NCBI GenBank assembly: GCA_029060585.1
Contig: JAIDTS010000141.1
Coordinates: forward strand, 1 to 5,360
Reading direction: 5' to 3'
DNA length: 5,360 nucleotides
Source of the DNA: Muribaculaceae bacterium
GTDB lineage: Bacteria; Bacteroidota; Bacteroidia; Bacteroidales; Muribaculaceae
Numbering within the stretch: position 1 is the stretch's first letter; each line of letters starts with the position of its first letter. Of this stretch, positions 1 to 5,360 are shown piece after piece. A program made the position numbers and the translations under genes. Below the pieces are notes generated by a model. It was given only the letters and a program-made list of their open reading frames with translations, searched no databases and was not told the origin of the DNA.

Positions 1-648
1 AAGGAATGGTCTTTTGTCTCATATGAGAATCTCGGTGGGCTTCCTGAACGGGAAGAGTTGTATGGCGGCAAGATAGTAGAGACGATTGCGGAGGACGGGC
101 ATGAGGTCTTCGTCTTTCATCCTTTAGATGAAGATCTACTCGACAATCCGAGTATAGCGCAGTATTTTATTAATAAGGCCTACGAGGAGGATGGAGTGGT
201 ATGGGTGTTTTCATGGGAAGACAAGAAATATATTCCGATGGTTGATTTTAATCTTGAGGTTGGGGATTCGTTATTCAACGGCTGGACTGTGGCTTGGAAA
301 GAGCGGTTTGTGATAGAAGGGATAGAACGATATGTGTTGGCGATTCAGAACTCCGCATTCCGCATTGTCGATTATTGGGTAGAAGGCATCGGTGCTGTGG
401 GAGATACCTACGTCACACCATTAATTGTGCCTACTTGTTATATATGGTCAAGGATTATCGAATGCAAAATTGGTGATAGATGTCTGCTACAGTATGATAA
501 AATGGACAGCTACCTGTCGGATGTGAGGGCATTAAAGGCCGATAGGGAGGACGATGCTCCGATATACGACATGCTGGGACGCCGCATCAGCACTCCGGCT
601 CCCGGCCAGCTTTATATTCAGGGAGGCAAGAAATACATAGCCAAATAA
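1..648 (+). CDS. Hypothetical exported protein, 5'-truncated, with T9SS-like C-terminal tail (paralogue of next gene)
   Basis: The reading frame is open from the first base, so the true start lies left of the window and only the last 215 residues are visible. The TTG at 58 is not needed as a start. I do not recognise a characterised family. What can be seen is a beta-rich, acidic protein that aligns loosely with the downstream gene: 'DFNLEVGD' (visible residues about 82-89) matches 'YDFTCKEGD', 'VEGIG' (about 127-131) matches the same motif there, and 'VPTC' matches 'IPTC'. The last 28 residues, starting 'IYDMLGRRIS' and ending 'GGKKYIAK', resemble the short C-terminal tails of many exported Bacteroidales proteins, which are related to type IX secretion sorting domains. 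By alignment to the neighbour, roughly 65 residues including any signal peptide are missing, so export is inferred. It ends 39 bp before the next gene, which fits co-transcription. The reading frame is well supported; the function is unknown. Confidence 0.8.
   Translation, partial: KEWSFVSYENLGGLPEREELYGGKIVETIAEDGHEVFVFHPLDEDLLDNPSIAQYFINKAYEEDGVVWVFSWEDKKYIPMVDFNLEVGDSLFNGWTVAWKERFVIEGIERYVLAIQNSAFRIVDYWVEGIGAVGDTYVTPLIVPTCYIWSRIIECKIGDRCLLQYDKMDSYLSDVRALKADREDDAPIYDMLGRRISTPAPGQLYIQGGKKYIAK
565..611 (+). repeat. Copy 1 of 47-bp C-terminal tail-coding repeat
   Basis: This stretch encodes the start of the tail (from 'YDMLGRR') of the first paralogue and matches 1516-1562 at 42 of 47 bases, with no gaps. 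The rest of the two genes is far more diverged, so the tail is the best conserved part of the pair at DNA level. Confidence 0.75.
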
Positions 649-677
649 AACTTAGTGTAGATACTAACCAAATAAAA
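641..677. repeat. 10-bp direct repeats flanking a small palindrome in the intergenic gap
   Basis: CCAAATAAAA occurs at 641-650, across the stop codon of the first paralogue, and exactly again at 668-677. The 17 bases between hold an inverted repeat, TTAGT (652-656) and ACTAA (663-667), with a 6-base loop. No T-run follows, so it does not look like an intrinsic terminator. The A-rich second copy may serve as the translation-enhancing leader of the next gene. Function unknown; the pattern could be chance in AT-rich DNA. Confidence 0.4.
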
Positions 678-687
678 ACATCTGCCT

Positions 688-1599
688 ATGAAAAGAATTT
701 TTACATGTATTTGTAAGCTCACATTACTTCTTTCTTTCTTATCACTTGCTTTCTCCGCATCAGCCGAGGAATACAAGTCCATGATTCGTTATGACCGGGT
801 CTGGGAACACTTATCAGTTCATTGGGATGACAAAACGGCGTTTTATACCAAATTCGACGGAGCTGAAGAGATCAACGGCAAGACTTACCACAGACTGGTA
901 TCATTCCGTAAGGCAACCTATGATTATGATAAAGATGGCCAGTGCTATATAATCGATGTAGATGAGAACTATTACCGGCATGAAGGATACCTGCGTGAGG
1001 AAGAAGGAAAAGTCTATACGCTTATCAGCAATGTCGTGTATAGTGATGATCGTTACTTCGGTCATCTCTATATTCCGAGTGGCGGTGAGGCACATCCTTC
1101 CGATCTCGAAGAAAAGCTACTTTATGATTTTACTTGTAAGGAAGGGGATACTTATGTCGGTCTGCATGTGTTTGCGGAGACAGAGGAAATGGTCTTTAAA
1201 GTCAGGGCCGTTGAATCCGTTGAGATCGATGGTGAGAGCCATCGTCTCATGCTGGTATCTCCTGAAGATTATGACTATATTGAACTGCCGATAGTAGAGG
1301 GGATCGGACTCGATAGTGAGTACGGATGCCTTACAACCATCAACTTTCTATATATTCCTACCTGTCCTTGTACAGATCATATCTTCAATCGTGTATTGAG
1401 TATAGATGGTAAGGTGCTCTATCCAAGAGAAGATAATCGTGATCGCATTCCCGTTGCCGACTTCTTGGGGGTGGACAATGTCATAGATAATACCAAAGAT
1501 AAGAACGCTTCCATCTACGACATGCTGGGTCGCCGCATCAGCAGTCCTGCTTCCGGCCAACTATACATCCGAGATGGCCGGAAGTATGTCGCCCCGTGA
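688..1599 (+). CDS. Hypothetical secreted protein with T9SS-like C-terminal tail
   Basis: This is a complete 303-residue protein of unknown function. It begins with a clear type I signal peptide: positive MKR, a hydrophobic core over about residues 8-22, and a likely cut after 'SASA' near residue 26. No cysteine sits at the cut, so it is not predicted to be a lipoprotein. The mature part is acidic and rich in Asp, Glu and Tyr. It shows a pattern I associate with a recurrent Bacteroidales exported-protein group: 'INGKTYHRL' (62-70), 'GYLREEEGKVY' (100-110), 'YDFTCKEGDTY' (146-156), 'VEGIG' (203-207) and 'IPTCPC' (223-228). The tail 'IYDMLGRRIS...YVAP' (276-303) is nearly the same as in the preceding gene, so the pair looks like a tandem duplication. 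Whether the tail drives type IX secretion, surface anchoring or something else cannot be decided here. The ATG at 688 is chosen because the signal peptide begins there. No clear Shine-Dalgarno is visible, as is usual in Bacteroidota. Confidence 0.88.
   Translation: MKRIFTCICKLTLLLSFLSLAFSASAEEYKSMIRYDRVWEHLSVHWDDKTAFYTKFDGAEEINGKTYHRLVSFRKATYDYDKDGQCYIIDVDENYYRHEGYLREEEGKVYTLISNVVYSDDRYFGHLYIPSGGEAHPSDLEEKLLYDFTCKEGDTYVGLHVFAETEEMVFKVRAVESVEIDGESHRLMLVSPEDYDYIELPIVEGIGLDSEYGCLTTINFLYIPTCPCTDHIFNRVLSIDGKVLYPREDNRDRIPVADFLGVDNVIDNTKDKNASIYDMLGRRISSPASGQLYIRDGRKYVAP
1516..1562 (+). repeat. Copy 2 of 47-bp C-terminal tail-coding repeat
   Basis: This is the counterpart of 565-611, in the same codon phase, with 42 of 47 bases identical. 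It lies at the end of the second paralogue and encodes 'YDMLGRRISSPASGQL'. Most of the five differences are single-base codon changes. Confidence 0.75.
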
Positions 1600-1600
1600 T

Positions 1601-1617
1601 GAAAGCTCTGCGCTTTC
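1601..1617 (+). terminator. Weak hairpin after the second paralogue, possible terminator
   Basis: GAAAGC (1601-1606) and GCTTTC (1612-1617) form a 6-bp stem with a 5-base loop, starting one base after the stop codon. There is no U-tract directly after it. A second small hairpin, ATGAA/TTCAT (1633-1645), is followed by a T-rich stretch (TTTT at 1650-1653) and could contribute. Both are too weak for a firm call. A transcript end somewhere in 1600-1672 is plausible mainly because a strong promoter follows. Confidence 0.25.
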
Positions 1618-1672
1618 CCGTCAGGCTCATAGATGAAAAATTCATTATATTTTCTTAATTTGTCCATATTTG

Positions 1673-1704
1673 TTTGGTAGGTCATAATATTTTCTTTATC
1701 TTTG
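1673..1704 (+). promoter_or_regulatory. Bacteroidota-type promoter for the galactosidase-galactokinase unit
   Basis: TTTG at 1673-1676 is followed after 20 bp by TATCTTTG at 1697-1704. This fits the known Bacteroidota housekeeping sigma consensus (-33 TTTG, 19-21 bp, -7 TAnnTTTG) without mismatch. The surrounding DNA (1636-1712) is AT-rich. Transcription should begin a few bases after 1704, around 1708-1713, giving a leader of about 115 nt before the ATG at 1827. I see no matching promoter in the 70-bp gap before the galactokinase, so this one probably serves both genes. Confidence 0.78.
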
Positions 1705-1710
1705 TGTATT

Positions 1711-1826
1711 ATTTCGCAGACAGCAGATGTCGGTTATTTCGTTGAAAACAATGACGACGTTGACAACGATGCAAACCACCCTGCTCTGCGTGAACCTGAT
1801 AACCCTAAAATTGACATACCAAGCTG
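1711..1826 (+). promoter_or_regulatory. Long 5' leader of the galactosidase gene with possible operator
   Basis: About 115 nt separate the predicted transcription start from the galactosidase ATG. The segment contains GTTGAAAACAATG (1741-1753) and GTTGACAACGATG (1759-1771), 11 of 13 bases identical and 18 bp apart. The second copy overlaps a perfect palindrome, CGTTG-A-CAACG (1758-1768); the first forms an imperfect version, CGTTG-AAAA-CAATG (1740-1753). Paired palindromic sites just downstream of a promoter would suit a repressor operator, but no regulator gene is in the window and I do not recognise the site. No known riboswitch fold is recognised. Confidence 0.4.
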
Positions 1827-4229
1827 ATGAAGAAAATAATCTGCGCGGTCCTTTCTTTCGTTGCCCTTGCATCCTTTGCCTCGGAGAGGACCGAAACCCT
1901 TCTCAAGAACTGGAATTTCTCCCAGGACTCAGTGAAATGGGAATCCGTGACCATTCCTCACGACTGGGCCATCTACGGTCCGTTTGACCGTGAGAACGAT
2001 ATCCAGAAAGTAGCCGTTGAGCAGAACGGCGAGAAGACAGCTACATGGAAGACCGGAAGAACAGGAGGCCTCCCATATATAGGGAAAGGATTCTATTCAA
2101 CTTCATTCAACATTCCCGAAACTCCTGACCGAAGCTATGCCCTCGTATTCGACGGAGCCATGAGCAACGCCCATGTATACGTCAACGGCAAACTGGCGAC
2201 TATGTGGCCATACGGCTACAACTCTTTCTACGTAGACGTAACACCCTTTGTCCATTCCGGCGAAAACAAATTGGAGGTCTCACTTGAAAACAAACCTATG
2301 TCCTCCCGCTGGTATCCCGGCGCAGGACTCTACCGAAACGTAAAGCTGCTTTCTACCGACAAAGTCCATATCCCCGTTTGGGGCACTCAACTCACGACTC
2401 CCTATGTCAGCAAGGAATATGCGATAGTGCATCTCGTCACTTCCCTTGAAGGTGTCAACAAGGGAGATCTCGTCACCCTGACTACTGAGATCACTGCACC
2501 AGACGGTAAGGTAGTGGCTGCGGATACCCACGAGTATAAGATATACCCGGGTGTGAATCTTACCCAGAATTTCCGCGTCGACAACCCTGACCTGTGGAAT
2601 CCGGAGAATCCGGCGCTCTATCATGCGACTACAAAAGTGATAGTTGACGGACGCACCGCGGACGAATACTCCACACGCTTCGGTATCCGCAGCGTCGAGG
2701 TAAGGGCAGGGGAGGGCTTCTTCCTCAACGGAGAGAAGACGCAGTTCAAGGGCGTCTGCAACCATCATGACCTCGGTCCGCTCGGTGCCGCAGTCAATAA
2801 GTCGGCTCTTCGTCACCAGCTTGAACTCCTCAAGGACATGGGCGCGAACGCCGTGCGTACGGCCCACAACATGCCTGCTCCCGAACTCGTGGAACTTTGC
2901 GACGAACTCGGCCTCATGATGATGCTCGAACCTTTCGATGACTGGGGCTTCCGTCCGAAATCAAAGAACGGCTACGGCACCATCTTCAATGAGTGGGCTG
3001 AACGCGACGTTGAGAACATGGTGCGTCAGTACCGCAACAACCCCTCCGTCGTAATGTGGTCGATCGGCAACGAGGTGCCCTCGCAGTGGGGCCCTGACGG
3101 ACTTCAGGAACTTACGTTCCTCCAGGACATCGTGCACCGCGAGGATCCGACGCGCCCCGTGACTTGCGGTATGGACCAGGTGAAGGCTGTAACGACCAAC
3201 GGTTTCGCTGCCGCCCTCGACGTGCCCGGCTTCAACTATCGCGTCCATATGTATCCCGAAGCCATCGGCAAACTCCCCCAGAATATCCTGCTCGGATCCG
3301 AGACATCCTCTACGGTCTCGAGTCGTGGTAAATACTATTTCCCGGTTGTGAAGGCCTATGACGTTACACGTGAGGGCAACCAGAGCTCCGGCTACGACGT
3401 CGAATACTGCTCATGGAGCAACATCCCTGACGATGACTTCGCCGCAGCCGACGACTATCCCTGGGATATGGGGCAGTTCGTCTGGACAGGTTTCGACTAT
3501 CTCGGCGAACCTTCTCCCTACGACACCGACGCATGGCCGAGCCACAGCTCATACTTTGGAATCTTCGACCTTGCCTCCCTTCCTAAAGACCGTTTCTACC
3601 TCTATCGCTCCAAATGGAACGAGAAAGACCATACGCTCCATATCCTTCCCCACTGGAACTGGAAAGGACGAGAAGGTGAGGTAACTCCGGTGTTCGTCTA
3701 TACCGATGCTCCGAAGGCAGAGCTCTTCATCAATGGCAAGAGCCAGGGGATGCGCGAGAAGAACGATTCCACCAATATGAACCGCTACCGCCTGATGTGG
3801 AACGAGACGGTCTACGAGCCCGGTGAGGTCAAGGCCATAGCTTACAACGCTGACGGTTCCGTTGCCGGGGAGACAGTGGTGCGTACGACAGGCAAACCGT
3901 ATGCTGTCAAGCTGACCTCAAACCGCAAGACCCTTCAGGCAAACGGCGAGGACCTCGCCTACGTCACTGTGCAGGTGGTAGATAAGGACGGGCTCGTCGT
4001 GCCTGACGCGGAGCCTGAAGTGACGTTCAAGGTTACGGGCGACGGCAGTTTCCGCGCTACCGCCAACGGCGACCCGACATCGCTGCGAGATTTCAACAAG
4101 CCCGTGATGGATCTCTTCTCCGGAGCCGCGACCGTAATAGTGCAGGGCGGCGACAAGCCCGGTGCGCTTACCCTCGAAGTCAAGTCGAAGGGCCTCAAGC
4201 CGGCGAAACTCACCATCCCTGTCGAATGA
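1827..4229 (+). CDS. galB: Exported beta-galactosidase, glycoside hydrolase family 2, with DUF4982
   Basis: This 800-residue enzyme is predicted to hydrolyse terminal beta-galactosides such as lactose or host and plant glycan ends. Residues 1 to about 19 form a signal peptide (MKKIICAVLSF...ASFAS) without a lipobox, and there is no type IX tail, so the enzyme is probably periplasmic. The order is: GH2 sugar-binding domain (about 25-190, with 'PHDW' at 44-47 and 'RWYPGAGLYRNV' from 161), an immunoglobulin-like domain (about 195-290), a TIM barrel (about 295-600), DUF4982 (about 605-675, beginning near 'HWNWKG'), and a C-terminal Ig-like GH2 domain (about 690-800). The acid/base is E416 in 'SIGNEVP' and the nucleophile is E492 in 'LLGSETSS', 76 residues apart as in E. 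coli LacZ (E461/E537). H313, H314, H347 and 'WTGFDY' (553-558) are further active-site-type motifs. The glucuronidase N-x-K signature is not seen. The symbol follows the Bacteroidales GH2 type called GalB and is from memory; exact substrate is inferred. The chosen ATG precedes the signal peptide. Confidence 0.95.
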   Translation: MKKIICAVLSFVALASFASERTETLLKNWNFSQDSVKWESVTIPHDWAIYGPFDRENDIQKVAVEQNGEKTATWKTGRTGGLPYIGKGFYSTSFNIPETPDRSYALVFDGAMSNAHVYVNGKLATMWPYGYNSFYVDVTPFVHSGENKLEVSLENKPMSSRWYPGAGLYRNVKLLSTDKVHIPVWGTQLTTPYVSKEYAIVHLVTSLEGVNKGDLVTLTTEITAPDGKVVAADTHEYKIYPGVNLTQNFRVDNPDLWNPENPALYHATTKVIVDGRTADEYSTRFGIRSVEVRAGEGFFLNGEKTQFKGVCNHHDLGPLGAAVNKSALRHQLELLKDMGANAVRTAHNMPAPELVELCDELGLMMMLEPFDDWGFRPKSKNGYGTIFNEWAERDVENMVRQYRNNPSVVMWSIGNEVPSQWGPDGLQELTFLQDIVHREDPTRPVTCGMDQVKAVTTNGFAAALDVPGFNYRVHMYPEAIGKLPQNILLGSETSSTVSSRGKYYFPVVKAYDVTREGNQSSGYDVEYCSWSNIPDDDFAAADDYPWDMGQFVWTGFDYLGEPSPYDTDAWPSHSSYFGIFDLASLPKDRFYLYRSKWNEKDHTLHILPHWNWKGREGEVTPVFVYTDAPKAELFINGKSQGMREKNDSTNMNRYRLMWNETVYEPGEVKAIAYNADGSVAGETVVRTTGKPYAVKLTSNRKTLQANGEDLAYVTVQVVDKDGLVVPDAEPEVTFKVTGDGSFRATANGDPTSLRDFNKPVMDLFSGAATVIVQGGDKPGALTLEVKSKGLKPAKLTIPVE

Positions 4230-4299
4230 TGGTCAACAATATGCAGTACGCAACACAACAACAAGAAAAACTCAATAACCAAAAAAATACTAAATAATC
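4230..4299 (+). other. A-rich intergenic leader between galactosidase and galactokinase
   Basis: These 70 bases hold no TAnnTTTG promoter and no terminator-like hairpin with a T-run. The last 40 are A-rich (several runs of A), typical of Bacteroidota translation initiation regions that lack a Shine-Dalgarno. An in-frame TAA at 4291 rules out an earlier start for the galactokinase. This supports co-transcription of the two genes. Confidence 0.55.
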
Positions 4300-5360
4300 A
4301 TGAAAGAAAAAATCAACGAACTCTTCCTCCAGCGTTTCGGCGAGCACGGCACTATGTATGCCTCCGCCGGCCGTATCAACCTCATCGGCGAGCACACAGA
4401 CTATAATGAAGGATATGTGTTCCCCGGAGCTATCGACAAGGTGATCATGGCGGAGATTCGTCCCAACGGTACCGACAAGGTGCGCGTATATTCCATCGAC
4501 ATCGACGACTACGCTGAGTTCGGCCTCAACGAGGAGGACGCTCCCTCTCAGAGCTGGGCACGCTATGTGTTTGGCGTCTGCCGCGAGATTATCAAGCGTG
4601 GCGGTAAGGTGGAAGGTTTCGACGCTGTTTTCGCAGGCAACGTGCCTCTCGGCGCAGGTCTTTCGTCTTCAGCCGCTCTCGAAAGCTGCTTCGCTTTCGC
4701 TCTCAACGACCTCTACAACGACAACAAGATCGACAAGTTCGAGCTCGCCCGCATTGGCCAGAGCACTGAGCACAACTATTGCGGCGTGAAATGCGGTATC
4801 ATGGACCAGTTCGCTTCCGTAATGGGCAAGAAGGGTAACCTCATGCGTCTCGACTGCCGCAGCTCTGAATTCGAATACTTCCCCTTCAACCCGGAAGACT
4901 ACCGTCTCGTCCTCGTAGACTCACGCGTGAAGCACGAGCTCAAGGATTCTCCCTACAATAAGCGCCGCGAAAGTTGCGAGCGCGTGGCTGCCGCTCTCGG
5001 CCGTCCCTCTCTGCGCGGAGCCTCCATGGAGGAACTTGACGCTATCAAGGACAAGATTTCCGAGGAAGACTACAAGCGCGCGCGTTTCGTGATCGGTGAG
5101 GAAGCCCGCGTACTCGCTGTCTGCGATGCTCTCGTCGCCGGCGACTACGAGACTGTAGGCAAGAAGATGTATGAGACCCACGAAGGTCTCTCGAAGGATT
5201 ACGAGGTAAGCTGCGTGGAACTCGACTTCCTCAACGACGAGGCAAAGAAGCTCGGTGTGACCGGAAGCCGTATCATGGGCGGCGGTTTCGGCGGCTGCAC
5301 CATCAACCTCGTGAAGAACGACCTCCACGACAAGTTTGTAGAGGAGATCACCGAGCGCTT
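4300..5360 (+). CDS. galK: Galactokinase, 3'-truncated by the window edge
   Basis: This cytoplasmic GHMP-family kinase phosphorylates alpha-D-galactose at C1 with ATP, the committed step of the Leloir pathway. The window shows 353 residues of a family usually about 380-390 long; the C-terminus lies beyond the right edge. All three signature motifs are present: the galactokinase motif 'GRINLIGEHTDYNEGY' (24-39), in which R25 and the E31/H32/D34 group bind and activate galactose; the ATP-binding loop 'GAGLSSSAALE' (118-128); and 'GGGFGGC' (327-333). The catalytic-base aspartate is D169 in 'CGIMDQFAS'. The N-terminus is around ten residues shorter than in E. coli GalK, but an in-frame stop nine bases upstream fixes the ATG at 4300. 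Codons mostly end in C or G, suggesting good expression. It follows the exported galactosidase by 70 bp, so it likely uses galactose that enzyme releases. A mutarotase or galactose permease might follow outside the window. Confidence 0.98.
   Translation, partial: MKEKINELFLQRFGEHGTMYASAGRINLIGEHTDYNEGYVFPGAIDKVIMAEIRPNGTDKVRVYSIDIDDYAEFGLNEEDAPSQSWARYVFGVCREIIKRGGKVEGFDAVFAGNVPLGAGLSSSAALESCFAFALNDLYNDNKIDKFELARIGQSTEHNYCGVKCGIMDQFASVMGKKGNLMRLDCRSSEFEYFPFNPEDYRLVLVDSRVKHELKDSPYNKRRESCERVAAALGRPSLRGASMEELDAIKDKISEEDYKRARFVIGEEARVLAVCDALVAGDYETVGKKMYETHEGLSKDYEVSCVELDFLNDEAKKLGVTGSRIMGGGFGGCTINLVKNDLHDKFVEEITER

Noticed and set aside
705..712. TGTATTTG just inside the second paralogue, close to the Bacteroidota -7 element.
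   Set aside because: It mismatches the required TA, lies within the signal-peptide coding sequence downstream of the start codon, and has no well-placed TTTG upstream.
1827..1890. Possible lipoprotein signal in the galactosidase because of a cysteine at residue 6.
   Set aside because: The cysteine sits in the charged or early hydrophobic region rather than at the end of the hydrophobic core, and no lipobox residues precede it. A signal peptidase I site near residue 19 fits better.
1727..1987. An ATG-started open frame of 86 codons that begins in the galactosidase leader and overlaps the start of the galactosidase.
   Set aside because: It runs 160 bases into the galactosidase in another frame, its product is low-complexity Thr/Leu-rich at the start and resembles no known protein, and its second half is simply the shifted reading of the signal peptide region.
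2280..2867. A 195-codon antisense open frame inside the galactosidase.
   Set aside because: It lies entirely opposite well-supported GH2 coding sequence, including active-site motifs, and its translation shows no recognisable domain. Codon bias of the sense gene explains the absence of stops.
1827..4229. Alternative reading of the GH2 enzyme as a beta-glucuronidase.
   Set aside because: The N-x-K carboxylate-binding motif of glucuronidases is not seen after the nucleophile. The 'FGIFDLASLPKD' and 'PHWNWKG' segments fit the DUF4982-bearing galactosidase type.
4921..5328. A 135-codon antisense open frame inside galK.
   Set aside because: It is the complement of conserved galactokinase coding sequence with C/G-ending codons, which suppresses antisense stops. 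No motif or start context supports it.

Overview
The window looks like a piece of a gut-type Bacteroidales chromosome, possibly Muribaculaceae or Prevotella-like. The reasons are a textbook Bacteroidota promoter (TTTG, 20 bp, TATCTTTG), A-rich gene leaders without a clear Shine-Dalgarno sequence, two secreted proteins ending in a Bacteroidales-type 'YDMLGRR...GQLYI.GGKKY' tail, and a galactosidase and galactokinase that read like their Bacteroidales family members. The family-level placement is inference. All recognised genes are on the + strand.

Positions 1-1599 hold two tandem, divergent paralogues of unknown function. The first is cut by the left edge. The second is complete and has a signal peptide. 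They share an internal pattern (an EGD/VGD turn, a 'VEGIG' motif, an 'IPTC/VPTC' motif) and an almost identical C-terminal tail. They look like small exported or surface proteins.

Positions 1600-1826 are non-coding or regulatory: a weak hairpin after the second paralogue, a strong predicted promoter at 1673-1704, and a leader of roughly 115 nt. The leader carries a tandem 13-bp repeat containing a small palindrome, and a start-less open frame whose stop codon overlaps the next start codon.

Positions 1827-5360 hold a two-gene galactose unit. The first gene is a complete, exported family-2 glycoside hydrolase (beta-galactosidase) with both catalytic glutamates. After a 70-bp A-rich gap comes a galactokinase cut by the right edge. 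The simplest reading is one transcript from the 1673-1704 promoter: the exported enzyme releases galactose from beta-galactosides outside the cytoplasm, an uptake step not seen here brings it in, and galactokinase phosphorylates it for the Leloir pathway. Base composition is lower in GC over the paralogue pair and higher in the galactose unit.

I found no RNA gene, CRISPR array, insertion sequence or phage gene. Nothing here clearly amounts to a new biological system. The most interesting items are the paired tail-bearing paralogues and the unusual leader of the galactosidase operon.
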